A DNA stretch of 64,000 nt from the NCBI GenBank assembly GCA_910578865.1, contig CAJTRM010000001.1:248248-312247 (forward strand), given 5' to 3'. Positions 34,132 to 42,814 of the stretch are shown here, one piece after another. Every line of letters begins with the position of its first letter. Position 1 is the stretch's first letter. A program made the position numbers and the translations under genes. Origin of the DNA: an uncultured Dorea sp. GTDB lineage: Bacteria > Bacillota > Clostridia > Lachnospirales > Lachnospiraceae. The notes beneath the pieces are model-generated. The model was not told where the DNA came from, searched no databases, and saw only the letters and a list, made by a program, of their open reading frames with translations.

Positions 34132-35433
34132 CTAACTGTTCTCAATATGCTGTATCAACACCGGCTTCCCTGTCTCTTTATACAGCCAGACAACCGAACT
34201 CCAGTCTCCGTAATATGCATCACTTAACCCGATGGCAGGATACATATCAGGCGTATCATCAAAGATTCCCAGATCCTCCCGGATAAACCGATCTTTAATC
34301 TCCATATACCTTTTATATAACTCCGGACATGCAGACAAGATCGTAGCCTCCATCAGAGGGTGCGGACGCCACAAAAGGATTACGTCTTCCAGCTCTGCAA
34401 AATATTGGATCACCTCATATATCTTCTCTATATAAGGGGCATTTCCATTCAACAGGCTATTCACACTGGTGTTATATAAAATCACTTTTTTGCCCTCTGC
34501 CCTTTTCTTCCATTCCTCAGGTACCTCGTGACTTTGCCTGCTCATAGAACATACCTTATCTATTTTGGGGGACCCCAGGGGCAGAAGCTTTTTCGCGAGA
34601 TCAAATCCCGGGAAAATCTCTTCAAACTGCCGGATATATTCTTCTTTTTCCTTTTCATTCTGTACGATCACATAATCGGCATAAAGCAAAGCCTTAACCA
34701 TCGTCACATGCTCTGCAACACTTTTTCCGTCCCATAAATAATACGGAATATATACTAATTTTTCTGTAAATCTTTTTATATTTTTAGAATAGAAATAAGG
34801 GTGAACACTGGTCGTATAATTCCCGTCATCAAAAGGATTATGAATAAATACCATATCCGGCTGCCGCAGTTCAAACTTATAGGCATCGTAATGGGTAATC
34901 TCCACATAATCGGGAAAAAGGTTCCCCTCATAATGCTCTTCCCGGAACGACCCGTCAGGATTCCGGTCATAATAAGGAATGGGAATTACATAGACATCCG
35001 CATCCTTATCCTCCTTTGCCGCCATCCACACACTCTCCAGCGAATCCCACATGGCAGCTTTGTACGGGAGAAATACAATCTCCCGTTTATCCGGCACATC
35101 TTTTTCTAAAAAGTGCCGGATCTGACAGAGATGCCTTTTCATTCGGTTCAAAAGCTCCGTCTGCATGCCCGGATCGTCGATGGCAAGAGACATCTGATAC
35201 AGCGTCTCACAATAATTCTCAAGCTCACTGACTGTATCTGTCCCTTCCCCATACAAGGATTCCACAGTATTGCCTACATGGATGGCGCTTTCCTGGGCAT
35301 CCTCCAGAAGCCCCGTCAGCTTCTGTTTTTGTCCGCCGTTCTTTCCTTTTGCCAGGATCTCCTCGAATGACTTGTACGTCCTGTCTTGAAAATCAATCAT
35401 GGAAAACAATTTATTTCTCATCGTTCGGCTCAT
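34132..35433 (-). CDS. CDP-glycerol glycerophosphotransferase-like protein (polyol-phosphate transferase), copy 1
   Basis: 433 residues, predicted GT-B fold. The C-terminal half has VILLWRPHPLMEATIL and YGDWSSVVWLYKETGKPVLI, which parallel the RxHP and TDYSSV motifs of the TagF/TarF family. The N-terminal ~110 are helical and lack a family signature. TagF-like enzymes move polyol phosphate from a CDP-polyol to a growing chain; with IspD-like genes immediately upstream this is a sensible role. More divergent than copy 2 at 40144-41643. The start follows GGGGGAGAATCGTAT. Confidence 0.75.
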   Translation of the reverse strand: MSRTMRNKLFSMIDFQDRTYKSFEEILAKGKNGGQKQKLTGLLEDAQESAIHVGNTVESLYGEGTDTVSELENYCETLYQMSLAIDDPGMQTELLNRMKRHLCQIRHFLEKDVPDKREIVFLPYKAAMWDSLESVWMAAKEDKDADVYVIPIPYYDRNPDGSFREEHYEGNLFPDYVEITHYDAYKFELRQPDMVFIHNPFDDGNYTTSVHPYFYSKNIKRFTEKLVYIPYYLWDGKSVAEHVTMVKALLYADYVIVQNEKEKEEYIRQFEEIFPGFDLAKKLLPLGSPKIDKVCSMSRQSHEVPEEWKKRAEGKKVILYNTSVNSLLNGNAPYIEKIYEVIQYFAELEDVILLWRPHPLMEATILSACPELYKRYMEIKDRFIREDLGIFDDTPDMYPAIGLSDAYYGDWSSVVWLYKETGKPVLIQHIENS

Positions 35434-35448
35434 ATACGATTCTCCCCC

Positions 35449-36162
35449 TTACTTCATACCTTCCATCTTTCTGGCCTCCAGGAGCGCTTCAAAAATCTCC
35501 AGGTCATCGATGGAGGTCAGCTTAATATTTTTTTCGGAACCCAGAGAAAAATACAGACGATAACCTAACTCTGTAAACAGGGTACAGGTAGACACTGAAT
35601 TTGTAATCCCTTTCTTCTGTGCATCTTCATGCGCTTTCAGAAGAGTACCTACCGAAGCGCACTGGGGCGTCTGGGTAACCTTCAGATTATCTCTGGAAAT
35701 CTGTCCGGATGAAGTAATCCCGTCCTCTGTACACAGCATGGCTGTGTTGCACGGCACAACAGACACTGCGTTGCCAAATTGCCCGGCAACCCGGATACAA
35801 TCCGAGATAATCTCTTCTGATACGAGCGGACGAATCGCATCATGGACCAGTACCAGATCGTCTTTCTCATGGCGGAGTGCAATATCCTGCACCCCCTTTC
35901 GGATGGAATCCTGTCCGTTGCCTCCCCCCGGCACGATATTTTCCAGCTTGGTAATGGCATACTGCCTGCAATAGGTATCCAGGATCTTCTCCCAGCCCTC
36001 CACGCATACCACAACAATCCCGTCAATGCAAGGGTGCTTCTGAAAAGTTGCCAGCGTATACAGAATCACCGGCTTATCCTGCACATTTAAAAACTGTTTC
36101 GGAATATCCTGTCCCATTCTCTGCCCATAGCCACCTGCGATAATTAAAGCAATATTCTGCAT
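35449..36162 (-). CDS. IspD-family cytidylyltransferase, paralogue 1
   Basis: 237 residues. The CTP-binding loop IIAGGYGQRMGQDIPKQF is intact, with the catalytic Arg and Lys; VLVHDAIRPLVSEEII and TQTPQCASVGTLLKAHE follow, as in IspD and TarI. In this setting an anabolic CDP-polyol role (as TarI for CDP-ribitol) is more likely than isoprenoid synthesis, since there are three such genes next to TagF-like transferases. It follows paralogue 2 after 13 bases. Confidence 0.88.
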   Translation of the reverse strand: MQNIALIIAGGYGQRMGQDIPKQFLNVQDKPVILYTLATFQKHPCIDGIVVVCVEGWEKILDTYCRQYAITKLENIVPGGGNGQDSIRKGVQDIALRHEKDDLVLVHDAIRPLVSEEIISDCIRVAGQFGNAVSVVPCNTAMLCTEDGITSSGQISRDNLKVTQTPQCASVGTLLKAHEDAQKKGITNSVSTCTLFTELGYRLYFSLGSEKNIKLTSIDDLEIFEALLEARKMEGMK

Positions 36163-36175
36163 GAAACATACCTCA

Positions 36176-36868
36176 CTACTTCATATGATATAATGCTTTG
36201 AACATTTCTACATCCTCAACGGCATTTATCTTAATATTAAAATCCGACCCTTTTGAAAAGTACACGGTCTGCCCCAATCTGGCAATCATACTGTTATTGT
36301 CCATGCAATAAAGCACTCCTTTTTGCAGCGCCTCCTCATGCATCTGTTTCAAATATCCCAATCGGTATGACTGCGGCGTCTGGATCCGCCGGACCTTTTG
36401 TTTGACAATACTTTCTTTCCCGCTGATCCCGTCATCACTCAGCATGATCGTGTCCACGGAACGCACGGCGGCCACTCCCATACCCTTTTTCCTGCAGGTG
36501 CAGATACTGTCTGTAATCAGATCCTCTGTCACCAGGGGGCGGATCGCGTCATGTATGACGATCACATCATCCGCCCCTCCGTGCTCCGCCAGCCATTCAA
36601 CACCCCGGCGGCTGGATTCCTGACCGTCCGGACCGCCTTCCACGATCGCTGACAGCTTCGTTATGTTAAACTGCTTTCCATAGGCTCGCACCATCTCCTG
36701 CCAGCCCGGCAGACAGGAGACAACGATCTCGTCAATCTCCGGATGTCTCTGAAACGCCTGCAGTGTATATACGATAATCGGCCGATTATCCACGATCACA
36801 AACTGTTTGGGAATATCCATTTGAAACCCCGGGTCAAGCCCGGCAGCCAATATCAATCCTTTGCTCAT
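36176..36868 (-). CDS. IspD-family cytidylyltransferase, paralogue 2, altered nucleotide loop
   Basis: 230 residues. The fold is clear (VIHDAIRPLVTEDLI, RRIQTPQSYRLGYLKQMHE). The CTP-binding loop reads LAAGLDPGFQMDIPKQF: the Lys of PKQF remains but the usual GxGxRM with its catalytic Arg is replaced by LDPGFQM. The protein may have lost CTP transfer, changed its nucleotide, or act as a partner of paralogue 1. The start at 36868 has GAGAGGAAAAG upstream; a longer frame would run back through the terminator hairpin. It is preceded by a terminator and probable promoter. Confidence 0.82.
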   Translation of the reverse strand: MSKGLILAAGLDPGFQMDIPKQFVIVDNRPIIVYTLQAFQRHPEIDEIVVSCLPGWQEMVRAYGKQFNITKLSAIVEGGPDGQESSRRGVEWLAEHGGADDVIVIHDAIRPLVTEDLITDSICTCRKKGMGVAAVRSVDTIMLSDDGISGKESIVKQKVRRIQTPQSYRLGYLKQMHEEALQKGVLYCMDNNSMIARLGQTVYFSKGSDFNIKINAVEDVEMFKALYHMK

Positions 36869-36905
36869 AGTTTTTCTTTTCCTCTCTCGCTGATATCCAT
36901 GCTTT

Positions 36906-36934
36906 ATCATATCATAAAAGGGCTGTGGTTTCAA
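36906..36934 (-). promoter_or_regulatory. candidate sigma-A promoter inside the terminator region upstream of the IspD pair
   Basis: Minus strand TTGAAA (36929-36934), 17-base spacer, TATGAT (36906-36911). The -35 lies in the loop of the terminator hairpin 36918-36949. It would restart transcription for the IspD genes and everything downstream to 18281. Confidence 0.5.
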
Positions 36935-36949
36935 TTGAACACAGCCCTT
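36918..36949 (-). terminator. internal terminator in the glycan block
   Basis: A 10-bp stem AAGGGCTGTG/CACAGCCCTT (36940-36949 and 36918-36927) with a 12-base loop is followed by TTTTATGAT on the minus strand. It lies eight bases after the stop of the glycosyltransferase gene at 36957 and is the clearest internal break of the 46-kb block. Confidence 0.75.
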
Positions 36950-36956
36950 CTGAAGA

Positions 36957-38102
36957 TCATCTGCTCTCTGATTCATAGAAACGGATCAGGCGCTCACAGG
37001 CTGCCTCGATATTATATCCGGTCTGCCTGAACTTCCTCTCTATCCTGCCGCTGCCATCTCTCTGTCTGGCCTTCGCAGTCAGATCCGCTTCCAGGCCTGC
37101 CTCTTCCAGCGCTTCTGTCCATATCTTCTCTTCCAGCGGCAGAAACTTCACCAGGCCGGTAATATCCGTCTCATCCGTCACAGAATCTGAAACCAGACAC
37201 CGTAAACCGGCGGCCTGAGCCTCCATAACGGAAATCGGAAGTCCTTCAAATACAGAAGGAAGGCAAAACACATCCATTGCCTGTAAGAGATCCGGAATAT
37301 CCTCCCGCCAGTCATAGCATCTGACATGTTCCTGTATTCCCAGTTCATTTACAAGTTTTTTAACTTCGGATATCTTTTCTCCCTGTCCCGTCAGGATCAG
37401 ATATAACCTTTGATCTTTCTTGTGAGCTTTGGCAAAACATCGAACAAGAAATTCCTGATTCTTCGTATAACTATACCGCCCTACATGGCCGATCACGATC
37501 CGATCCTTGATTCCAAGCCTGCCGCGGACAGATTCTCTGGCTTCCCGGTTAAAACGAAAACGCGATACATCTATGGCATTTGGAAGAATCTGAACCGAAT
37601 CTCTTGGAATAGCGGAGGAGAAGAGCCAGTCTGCCGCCACACGGGAACAGGCACATACATCCGTTGCATACTCCATAGAAAACTGGTTTCGGTAATTGAT
37701 ATGGTCTCTCCATAACTTCTCCCGTTCCGCCGGATTTACAAAATCAAACCCTGAGCTGTGGGAATGTACGATCACCTTCGGAATCTTCATCTCCATCGCA
37801 ATTTCTTCTATCAAAAACCCGCGCCATGCACTTGTATGCAGATGGAGCACATCAAAGCCTCTCCCCAGAATATTTCGGATCTCCTGCACAAATGCTTCTC
37901 TTCCGTCTCTCTGAACATGATTCAGCTGATAAACAGGAAACCGGACATTCTTGTATTCTCTTGTTTCCCTGAGGCTGTCCGCCGATCTTGTCAGAAATGA
38001 AAACTCATACTTTGACTGATCTATATACGGCATATGGTTGAAAATATAGCGGTATACACCATTATTGATCTCCGGCGGCGTCATATGTAATATTTTCATC
38101 AT
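36957..38102 (-). CDS. family 4 glycosyltransferase
   Basis: 381 residues, GT-B fold: MMKILHMTPPEINNGVYRYI opens it; DRIVIGHVGRYSYTKNQEFLVR, DLLQAMDVFCLPSVFEGLPISVMEAQAAGLR is the GT4 donor-site pattern with the E-x7-E pair. Retaining transferase using a nucleotide sugar, acting at the cytoplasmic face. The start at 38102 is chosen because AGGAG lies nine bases upstream. It is followed directly by a terminator. Confidence 0.9.
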   Translation of the reverse strand: MMKILHMTPPEINNGVYRYIFNHMPYIDQSKYEFSFLTRSADSLRETREYKNVRFPVYQLNHVQRDGREAFVQEIRNILGRGFDVLHLHTSAWRGFLIEEIAMEMKIPKVIVHSHSSGFDFVNPAEREKLWRDHINYRNQFSMEYATDVCACSRVAADWLFSSAIPRDSVQILPNAIDVSRFRFNREARESVRGRLGIKDRIVIGHVGRYSYTKNQEFLVRCFAKAHKKDQRLYLILTGQGEKISEVKKLVNELGIQEHVRCYDWREDIPDLLQAMDVFCLPSVFEGLPISVMEAQAAGLRCLVSDSVTDETDITGLVKFLPLEEKIWTEALEEAGLEADLTAKARQRDGSGRIERKFRQTGYNIEAACERLIRFYESESR

Positions 38103-38115
38103 ACGCCTCATCTCC

Positions 38116-39267
38116 TCATTTCTTCTTTATAACCGCTGCTACAAGCAGCTGATAATTCGGATCATTGAAATCCAGATCTCTCCGGCTTAATTCCTCGTAA
38201 CTAATTCCGTAGAGAAAAGCGGTGGATGTCTTTACATTCCCATAGGTGACCACATCTACACAATCCACTTCTGCGTTTTCTTCAAACAACCGCCTCAGGG
38301 ACTGCTCCGTGAAACTCCAGAAGTGCCCGTAATGCATCTTTTCATACTGGATGATCTGTGATAGACCGGCAACAGTAAGAAGCGCAGTCCCCCCTCTTTT
38401 CAAGATCCTCACAATATGATCTGCAGCAGACCGGACATCATAAATAAACGGCAGTGTCTGGGTACAGATCAGGCAGTCAACGCTTTCCTCTGTAAGCCCT
38501 TCTCCCGTAGACAAATCTCCTTTTATCTGACCGATCTTGGGCTCTTCTCTCTCCACATGGAGAATCACCGATTCCGTAACTCTTTCTCCGCCGAATTTCT
38601 CTGTGTAGATACGGTCTCCAATCTCCATCACCCTTCCGCGGATCTGTTCCCTATGAAGATCCAGGAACTTTTCTATATAATATCTGTCAACCGGTGTTCC
38701 CCGGCCCATGCCGTAGGCATCATCCAGGGGTGTCAGGGGAAGGTGCTCTAACATACTGTCTGCTTTCTGATATAACGGTGTATTTTTAATACTGCCCGCC
38801 AGTTTTTCCAGGTCCGACGGATCTGTCTTTATCTGAAGCTGATATTCCTCGTTCTGATATACGATCTCACCGTCTTCCAGAAGAAGCCTGCCGCCGTTTC
38901 CAAACAGCATCTGCTCAAACGTGTTGTACGGCGCTATCGCCGGTCCGAACCGGATACGTTCTGACGCTACCCCTGATTCCCGAAGCTGACGATACATATC
39001 TCCAAGCGCATAAGACAACAGGATCACCGGCATATCAGGGTAGCGGACAATCTCCGCAGGATTCACTACAGCTACTTTCGTCTCGGCTTGCCTGCACCCT
39101 TGTGCGTTTACCGGGATCCCCTCACCGGACTCCTGATCCAGATATACAGACTCGCCCGGGTTTACCGCGTTATCTAATATTACGCATACCTCATACCGGC
39201 TGTACAGACTCTCCTTTTTCCGCTGATATACCATCCCTCTTCCAAAGAGGATTACTTTTTCTTTCAT
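38116..39267 (-). CDS. methyltransferase fused to an N-terminal Rossmann-like module
   Basis: 383 residues. Residues 1-~125 (KVILFGRGMVYQRKKESLYS, then MPVILLSYALGDMYRQLRE) form the recurring Rossmann-like module, here close to that of the transferase at 46860-48236. The rest (VMEIGDRIYTEKFGGERV, VDCLICTQTLPFIYDVRSAA, VRILKRGGTALLTVAG) is a class I SAM methyltransferase without a canonical GxGxG loop. It may methylate a sugar or polyol. AAGGAG lies eight bases before the start. Confidence 0.8.
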   Translation of the reverse strand: MKEKVILFGRGMVYQRKKESLYSRYEVCVILDNAVNPGESVYLDQESGEGIPVNAQGCRQAETKVAVVNPAEIVRYPDMPVILLSYALGDMYRQLRESGVASERIRFGPAIAPYNTFEQMLFGNGGRLLLEDGEIVYQNEEYQLQIKTDPSDLEKLAGSIKNTPLYQKADSMLEHLPLTPLDDAYGMGRGTPVDRYYIEKFLDLHREQIRGRVMEIGDRIYTEKFGGERVTESVILHVEREEPKIGQIKGDLSTGEGLTEESVDCLICTQTLPFIYDVRSAADHIVRILKRGGTALLTVAGLSQIIQYEKMHYGHFWSFTEQSLRRLFEENAEVDCVDVVTYGNVKTSTAFLYGISYEELSRRDLDFNDPNYQLLVAAVIKKK

Positions 39268-39278
39268 TTTCCAACTCC

Positions 39279-40139
39279 TTAATATTTATTCAGGAAGACG
39301 CGGCGCGTCCGTCTTGATGCCAGATATTCAGAAAATGACGGCTCATAATACTTAACATCAATCACTTCCAGGCTTCCAAGACGGTTATACGTATGTATCC
39401 CCAGCACCTCTTTTTTCGTCTCGATCTTAAGATCCGCCGGTGAGATACGTTTTACTATATGCTCCCTGTACTCCGGCTCCAGAGAATCAATCTCACTGAA
39501 TACAAGTCCTGCGCCATAGGAACTGCCGCAATCCTGCGATACTCTGTAGAGCCTTCCATTTTCCTGAAGAATATTCCCGCCCGGCCTTGCCGCTGCAGTA
39601 TCTCTCGTGATGACAACCGGATCTGTCACAGATCCGTCTGATTTTTCTTTCATCAGCAGCAGTTCCCCTTCATCCCCCGAAAATGCCGGTGCAAAGGTAA
39701 ATATATAATTCTCTTCTCCCTGTTTAAGAAATGTCGTATCTACATATCTGACATTCCGGAACAGGCATTCCGTCTGTTCCCATCTGTCCGGGAACTGTAC
39801 AAGTCTGTATATTCCCACTTCTTTTTTCTGCCAGGATTCCGGACACATCAATAATTCACCGTCCCGGACATATACATTCGGATAAGAGAGATGCCAGTGC
39901 TCATCCATCGTGACCTGCCACTTTCCAAACCTGCCGTTCTCATAGGTACAATACCCAATCACGCCATTCCTCTCGGAACGGTATAAGAACAGCTCTGCAA
40001 AAAGGTAGATCTGGCCCTTGTATTCTACCAGGAACGGATCCGCCGCCCATGCATACTCCGGATTATCCACCATCCGGAAAGGCTCATTTTCTGAGGTACG
40101 ATATGCGATCTGCCAATGCATGTATCTTAATTTTTTCAT
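39279..40139 (-). CDS. beta-propeller-like protein similar to the GINT1 N-terminal domain
   Basis: 286 residues. Repeated beta-strand motifs: WAADPFLVEYKGQIYLFAEL, YPNVYVRDGELLMCPESW, YIFTFAPAFSGDEGELLLM and AARPGGNILQENGRLYRVSQ. This is the propeller fold that precedes the transferase in plant glucosamine inositolphosphorylceramide transferases and resembles GH32/43 propellers; DPF and PNV/PES acidic positions recall them. Stand-alone copies occur in bacterial glycan loci, with unknown function. The start at 40139 lies four bases after the upstream stop; an upstream in-frame ATG would overlap the preceding gene. Confidence 0.65.
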   Translation of the reverse strand: MKKLRYMHWQIAYRTSENEPFRMVDNPEYAWAADPFLVEYKGQIYLFAELFLYRSERNGVIGYCTYENGRFGKWQVTMDEHWHLSYPNVYVRDGELLMCPESWQKKEVGIYRLVQFPDRWEQTECLFRNVRYVDTTFLKQGEENYIFTFAPAFSGDEGELLLMKEKSDGSVTDPVVITRDTAAARPGGNILQENGRLYRVSQDCGSSYGAGLVFSEIDSLEPEYREHIVKRISPADLKIETKKEVLGIHTYNRLGSLEVIDVKYYEPSFSEYLASRRTRRVFLNKY

Positions 40140-40143
40140 AATC

Positions 40144-41643
40144 TTACATACCCTTTCCCCGGCGGTTCTCTCCCGGTACATTCAGCCATTTTATAAGCTG
40201 TTCTGCCACATCAGCTGAGGCCGTTCCCCGATCAAAGGATCCATACTCTTCCAAAAACCTGTCTAATTTTCTCCGATAGCTTTCCTCATCAAAACATTTT
40301 ATCTTCCTGCACATTTCCTCATTACTGAATACCTCAATATATGGCATTTGTCCAAAAGGAAGATAGTATCCCCGTTCCTTTTGATACTTGTCCAAATCCG
40401 GATGAAACAAAAAAACAGGTTTTTTCTGAAGCGAAAAATCCCACATAACAGATGAATAGTCTGTAATCAGGATATCCGAAACGGCCAGTAATTCCTGAAC
40501 ATCATCATATGACGTCACATTGATCCATCCTTCACACCAGGAATACCTCTTTTCAGGATTCTTGTCATAAGGGTGGAATCTTATGAGAAACTTATATTTC
40601 TTCCCAAATCTTTCTTCTAAAACCTGACAGATCTCTTCTATCCTGAGAATTTCCCTGCCGGAACCCGGAAGGCTCTCTTCTGTTCCTGAATCCTCCCGGT
40701 AAGTCGGAGCGAAAAGTACAATTCTTTCTTCCGGCTTCAGCCCATAAAGCTCCTCAATCTTTTTCCTGTTTTCATCTGCTTTCCAAAATATATCGTTCCT
40801 CGGATACCCGCATTCCAGAAGTTCACCACAGTAATGGAACGCACTCCTGTATAACCGGCTGTTGAATCTTGTCGGGGACACCATTATGTCCTCCATCTCT
40901 GAATTCATCTCACAGAGATCCAGATAAGAAACCGGGATTCCTTCCGCATCGAATTCAATCTTCTTTAATGGACCTCCGCCGTGCCAGGTCTGCATATAGA
41001 ACTGTCCGTCCCTCTTTCTGGTAAAATAACTTTTATGCTGATTATCTATCCAGATCTTTGCCGTGCCAAGCTCATAATAGTGCTCATATGAACCATACGG
41101 AACCGTGCGTATTCCATCCGGGAATTCCCCGCTGCAATTACCCGCAAGCCATACCAGATCCAGGGAATGTCCCCCTTTTATATCTGCCCCGGCTTTCAGC
41201 AGCTCCAGTGCAATATATTTGGGATTCCCACCGAACCCATATCCATCGCCGTGCGAAAAAACAATTTTATCTTCTGACACCGGAAGCTCCCAAATCTCTT
41301 TATACATCTGTTCAATCAGCATGGACGCGGTACAATATGCCTGAAAGCCTTCTCTTTCCAGATTCTCTTCGATCTGCTTTTCATATCTTGGCATTACCGA
41401 TACGATCACATATGTGTCCTCCCGGACATCACGGAATTCCGTTATCTCTTTTACAGAATACCCATGTAAAGAATCCTGATTTCCTTTTCTCTCAGAAACT
41501 ACGACACAGACCTGAGGACATTCCCGCAGGCATGGTTCCAAAAGGCACAAAAGATCCTTTGCCACACCGCCGGCCCCGTAGATCAATATATAATTATATT
41601 TTTGGAATTGTTCTGATATGTTTTCTAAAAAAACAGACTTCAT
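40144..41643 (-). CDS. CDP-glycerol glycerophosphotransferase family protein (TagF-like), copy 2, with N-terminal Rossmann-like module
   Basis: 499 residues. Residues ~10-110 (YNYILIYGAGGVAKDLLCLL, then EDTYVIVSVMPRYEKQIEE) are the Rossmann-like module. The rest is a full Glyphos_transf domain: MQTWHGGGPLKKI, VLFAPTYREDSGTE, KYKFLIRFHPYDKN and ILITDYSSVMWDFSLQKKPV. This family polymerises or primes teichoic-acid-like polyol phosphate from CDP-polyol. No membrane anchor is visible. The start at 41643 has AGGTGAG upstream. It is the best evidence that the locus makes a polyol-phosphate-containing glycan. Confidence 0.9.
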   Translation of the reverse strand: MKSVFLENISEQFQKYNYILIYGAGGVAKDLLCLLEPCLRECPQVCVVVSERKGNQDSLHGYSVKEITEFRDVREDTYVIVSVMPRYEKQIEENLEREGFQAYCTASMLIEQMYKEIWELPVSEDKIVFSHGDGYGFGGNPKYIALELLKAGADIKGGHSLDLVWLAGNCSGEFPDGIRTVPYGSYEHYYELGTAKIWIDNQHKSYFTRKRDGQFYMQTWHGGGPLKKIEFDAEGIPVSYLDLCEMNSEMEDIMVSPTRFNSRLYRSAFHYCGELLECGYPRNDIFWKADENRKKIEELYGLKPEERIVLFAPTYREDSGTEESLPGSGREILRIEEICQVLEERFGKKYKFLIRFHPYDKNPEKRYSWCEGWINVTSYDDVQELLAVSDILITDYSSVMWDFSLQKKPVFLFHPDLDKYQKERGYYLPFGQMPYIEVFSNEEMCRKIKCFDEESYRRKLDRFLEEYGSFDRGTASADVAEQLIKWLNVPGENRRGKGM

Positions 41644-41688
41644 TTTACTCACCTGCCGCTTTCCTCTCATTCTGCCGCTCTTTAACGG

Positions 41689-42747
41689 TCATTCCTTATA
41701 TTCACGGCACTCTTTCATGGAGGTGATCATTCTCTGATACATAGTAAGAAGATCCGTTTCCGGTTTCCATCCCAGCCTCCGGAGTTTCGATGTATCTAAG
41801 TTCATCTTCAATACCGGTGCATATCCCTGCTCCTTCTGCCGCTCTTGATCCGGTTCCACATGTACACAGATCTTTCCCTCTGCACAGCCCGCTGCAACTA
41901 ACTCTGCCATATCCCTGATACTGCAGTAGGTGGATTCATTGGCAGCATTATATGCCTCTCCGTCCATTCCCTCTGTCAATACAGCCAGGATTGCCGTACA
42001 GGCATCTGCCAGATACAAATAATTCCTCTTCGTCTCTCCCGTCGTATGCAGTACAATATCCTTTCCTTCTATCACACATCTGGCAAACTCGGCAAACACA
42101 CGGGAATCACTGTATTCTACCCCCGGTCCAAAAGTCTGTGTCAGCCGGAGTACCCGGACGGGCATCTGAAATTCTGAAAAATATGCGGTGCACATACTCT
42201 CACATAACCGCTTGCTTTCCGGATAGGATGACCGTACCGACATTGTATTCAGATCTGTCCCGTGAAGCTCACCGATCTTTTCATCTGTCTCCGGAGCGCC
42301 GTACACTTCCATAGTAGAAAGATACACAAACCCTTTCACCGGGTGTTTCCTGGCTATCTCCAGCATCCTTCTGGTTCCCTCCGTCGATGTATGGATGACT
42401 CTCGCCGGATGCGCTGAAAAATCTCTGCTCGAGGTATTACTTGCGGCATGGATCATATAATCTATCTTTACATCCGCTATATCCTCTTCCCCTAATTCTG
42501 TAATATCCGAGCAAATATACTCTACGCGGCCGCCCAGGTCCTTCCAGATTCGACATGCCTTCTTTTTGTCACGGACGACTGCCAGGACCCTGCATCCGCA
42601 GTACCGCGCCAGAAAACGGACAAGATACTTTCCGATGAGCCCTGTTGCTCCTGAGATTAATACCGTACTGCCCGCAATCCGTGTACTGTCTGCCCTTCTG
42701 CTGATATATTCCATATCTTCCTGCATAGTCTGCTCTGTCTCTGACAT
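41689..42747 (-). CDS. NAD-dependent epimerase/dehydratase (extended SDR), paralogue 3
   Basis: 352 residues: ISGATGLIGKYLVRFLARY, YLSTMEVYGAPETDE, catalytic YPESK, LRLTQTFGPGVEYSD and a C-terminal LGWKPETDLL like paralogues 1 and 2. It stands between the TagF-like copy 2 and IspD paralogue 3, giving the order IspD-SDR-TagF in the direction of transcription, which suggests that the three act on one CDP-linked polyol. The start follows GGGGAG ten bases upstream. Confidence 0.87.
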   Translation of the reverse strand: MSETEQTMQEDMEYISRRADSTRIAGSTVLISGATGLIGKYLVRFLARYCGCRVLAVVRDKKKACRIWKDLGGRVEYICSDITELGEEDIADVKIDYMIHAASNTSSRDFSAHPARVIHTSTEGTRRMLEIARKHPVKGFVYLSTMEVYGAPETDEKIGELHGTDLNTMSVRSSYPESKRLCESMCTAYFSEFQMPVRVLRLTQTFGPGVEYSDSRVFAEFARCVIEGKDIVLHTTGETKRNYLYLADACTAILAVLTEGMDGEAYNAANESTYCSIRDMAELVAAGCAEGKICVHVEPDQERQKEQGYAPVLKMNLDTSKLRRLGWKPETDLLTMYQRMITSMKECREYKE

Positions 42748-42814
42748 CTTGCTGCATCTCCCCTTCCCGAAATTTTCCGCACTTTAACCGCTTGATCCTG
42801 TCTATATATCGGCA

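Noticed and set aside
35449-36162. Call as ispD of isoprenoid synthesis.
   Set aside because: Three paralogues lie next to TagF-like transferases and no isoprenoid genes, so a CDP-polyol role is more likely.
42805-42813. GCCGATATA on the minus strand upstream of SDR paralogue 3, like a sigma-28 -10 box.
   Set aside because: No TAAA-like -35 lies 15 bases upstream, so a motility promoter for glycan genes is not supported.
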